A DNA stretch of 7,124 bases from RFSX01 sp964567435 (GTDB lineage: Bacteria; Bacteroidota; Bacteroidia; Chitinophagales; Saprospiraceae). Position numbers and translations under genes: made by a program. A model generated the notes under the pieces. That model did no database searches and was not told the origin of the DNA. It worked only from the letters and a program-made list of their open reading frames with translations. Of the stretch, positions 6,185-7,124 are shown in pieces. Position 1 is the stretch's first letter. Every line of letters begins with the position of its first letter. The stretch is taken from NCBI GenBank assembly GCA_964567435.1, contig CAZMMQ010000117.1, positions 1-7,124 of the forward strand. The letters run 5' to 3'.

Positions 6185-6205
6185 TAAAACATAAAACATA
6201 AAACA
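6185..6205. repeat. TAAAACA heptamer x3 in the lipoprotein leader
   Basis: Three exact head-to-tail copies of TAAAACA end seven bases before the ATG at 6213. The A-rich run sits where Bacteroidota ribosome-binding regions lie, so copy-number change by slippage could alter translation. The count of only three is modest and no variation can be seen from one sequence. Confidence 0.75.
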
Positions 6206-6212
6206 TTGAACA

Positions 6213-7124
6213 ATGACATTTACATCATACAGATCAGTAAATTTTTTGGCATTCATAATTATCAGCTTCCTATTATTTTCTTGTAGTGACGATGCCGATG
6301 TCAATCCTATGGAAAATCCAATGGAGGAAGTTCCTGAGGCTACTTTAATGACCGCTGTTATAGATGGAGAGCCTTGGGAAGCAAATACCTATGGTGCCAT
6401 AGTACATAATAACTTTATACATGTTGGTGGTGAGGTATTAGGTAGGAGAAGAATCGATTTAGTATTCAATGGGACGACTTCAGAAGTATACAGTTTCAAT
6501 CCTGAGGAAGGAAATCTATTAAGTTTTCTAGAATCTAGTGGATTGGGTGGTAGAGGATATACGAATACACAAGCGCCCACTGAGGCCAATTTTGGCACGG
6601 CAAATTTAATAGAGATTAATAGAACCAATGAGACAGTCTCAGGTACCTTTGAATCTGAAGTATATCATTTCACTCTTGGATCTACTATAGCAATAACGGA
6701 GGGTAGGTTTTCTAACATTCCTATAATCCGAGATAGAACGGGAGGTGGTGCAGATGAGTTCTATACAAATGTAGGTGATGTTCCTTTTCATGCACTATAT
6801 ACATCTAGCTCTGTTTCTTCTAATGGGGAGCTGGCGATTTCAGCAAGTGCAGCGATGCAAGCTGAAAGTTTCACGTTTAGAATGCCATCTAATACTGAAG
6901 TAGGAACGTATGATTTGGGTGCCCCTTTCACATCTGATTATAGTGCACAGTATTTTTCTGTTTTTGGTAATGGATTTTTTCCTGCTCGTTCAGGACAAAT
7001 AACCGTTCTAGAAAATGATGTCACTAATGGAATTCTAAAAGCTGAGTTTTCTTTCGAGACAGACAATTATGAAGAAACTGGAGTGCTGGAAATGAGTGAG
7101 GGTTCTTTTCAGGTGTCTTATTAA
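6213..7124 (+). CDS. Probable surface lipoprotein, two DUF6252-like modules, 303 aa
   Basis: A lipoprotein signal peptide (hydrophobic 10-22) ends in the lipobox LFSC with Cys24. The following S-D-D resembles the Bacteroidota lipoprotein export signal, so outer-face exposure is likely. After a Pro/Glu/Met-rich linker come two beta-rich modules. Module 1 (about 44-171) has MTAVIDGEPWEAN at the start and TVSGTFES...ITEGRFSNIPI at the end. Module 2 (about 189-303) ends in the parallel pattern ILKAEFSFET...LEMSEGSFQVSY but lacks the opening IDG-PW motif. This pattern recalls DUF6252-type lipoproteins, whose function is unknown. The gene is complete, with TAA as the last three bases of the window. 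It is separated from the kinase-regulator operon by 191 bp with its own candidate -7 box and lacks a LytTR-type site, so membership of that regulon is not supported. Confidence 0.8.
   Translation: MTFTSYRSVNFLAFIIISFLLFSCSDDADVNPMENPMEEVPEATLMTAVIDGEPWEANTYGAIVHNNFIHVGGEVLGRRRIDLVFNGTTSEVYSFNPEEGNLLSFLESSGLGGRGYTNTQAPTEANFGTANLIEINRTNETVSGTFESEVYHFTLGSTIAITEGRFSNIPIIRDRTGGGADEFYTNVGDVPFHALYTSSSVSSNGELAISASAAMQAESFTFRMPSNTEVGTYDLGAPFTSDYSAQYFSVFGNGFFPARSGQITVLENDVTNGILKAEFSFETDNYEETGVLEMSEGSFQVSY

Overview
The window looks like chromosomal DNA from a member of the Bacteroidota. Supporting signs are an outer-membrane TonB-dependent receptor with an N-terminal CarboxypepD_reg-like domain, a DUF2141 protein, a LytS-type kinase with a LytTR regulator, A/T-rich start regions mostly lacking Shine-Dalgarno sequences, promoter-like TAnnTTTG boxes, and a lipoprotein whose Cys is followed by Ser-Asp-Asp, as in Bacteroidota surface lipoproteins. 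I cannot place it below phylum.

Layout. Positions 1-114 hold the 3' end of an unrecognised gene. Positions 114-577 are a degraded-looking stretch with very small ORFs on both strands, one frameshift-like junction, one in-frame stop and a 9-bp tandem duplication. Positions 578-797 are a regulatory region. Then, all on the + strand, come a 723-aa TonB-dependent receptor (798-2969), a 139-bp gap with a second regulatory region, a secreted DUF2141 protein (3109-3564), a secreted TPR-like protein (3603-4238), a membrane LytS-type histidine kinase (4268-5281) and a LytTR response regulator (5278-6021, overlapping the kinase by 4 bp). After a 191-bp gap comes a complete two-module lipoprotein (6213-7124) that ends exactly at the window edge.

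How the parts may work together. The main result is a pair of regulatory sites outside the genes. Upstream of the receptor (711-741) and upstream of the DUF2141 gene (2997-3027) there are two ten-base direct repeats with a 21-bp period, and the downstream repeat plus flank is an identical 15-mer at both places. One half-site, ACAGTTCAT, fits the published LytTR-family consensus at every position, and the 12-bp spacer is the one expected for LytTR dimers. The locus therefore reads as a self-contained regulon: kinase and LytTR regulator at the end of a four-gene operon, acting on that operon's own promoter and on the receptor's promoter. The receptor's ligand, and the roles of the DUF2141 and TPR proteins, cannot be read from sequence. 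A second unusual signal is a sharp, local change in codon choice inside the LytTR half of the regulator gene (about 5680-5885), which could reflect recombination with a diverged copy.
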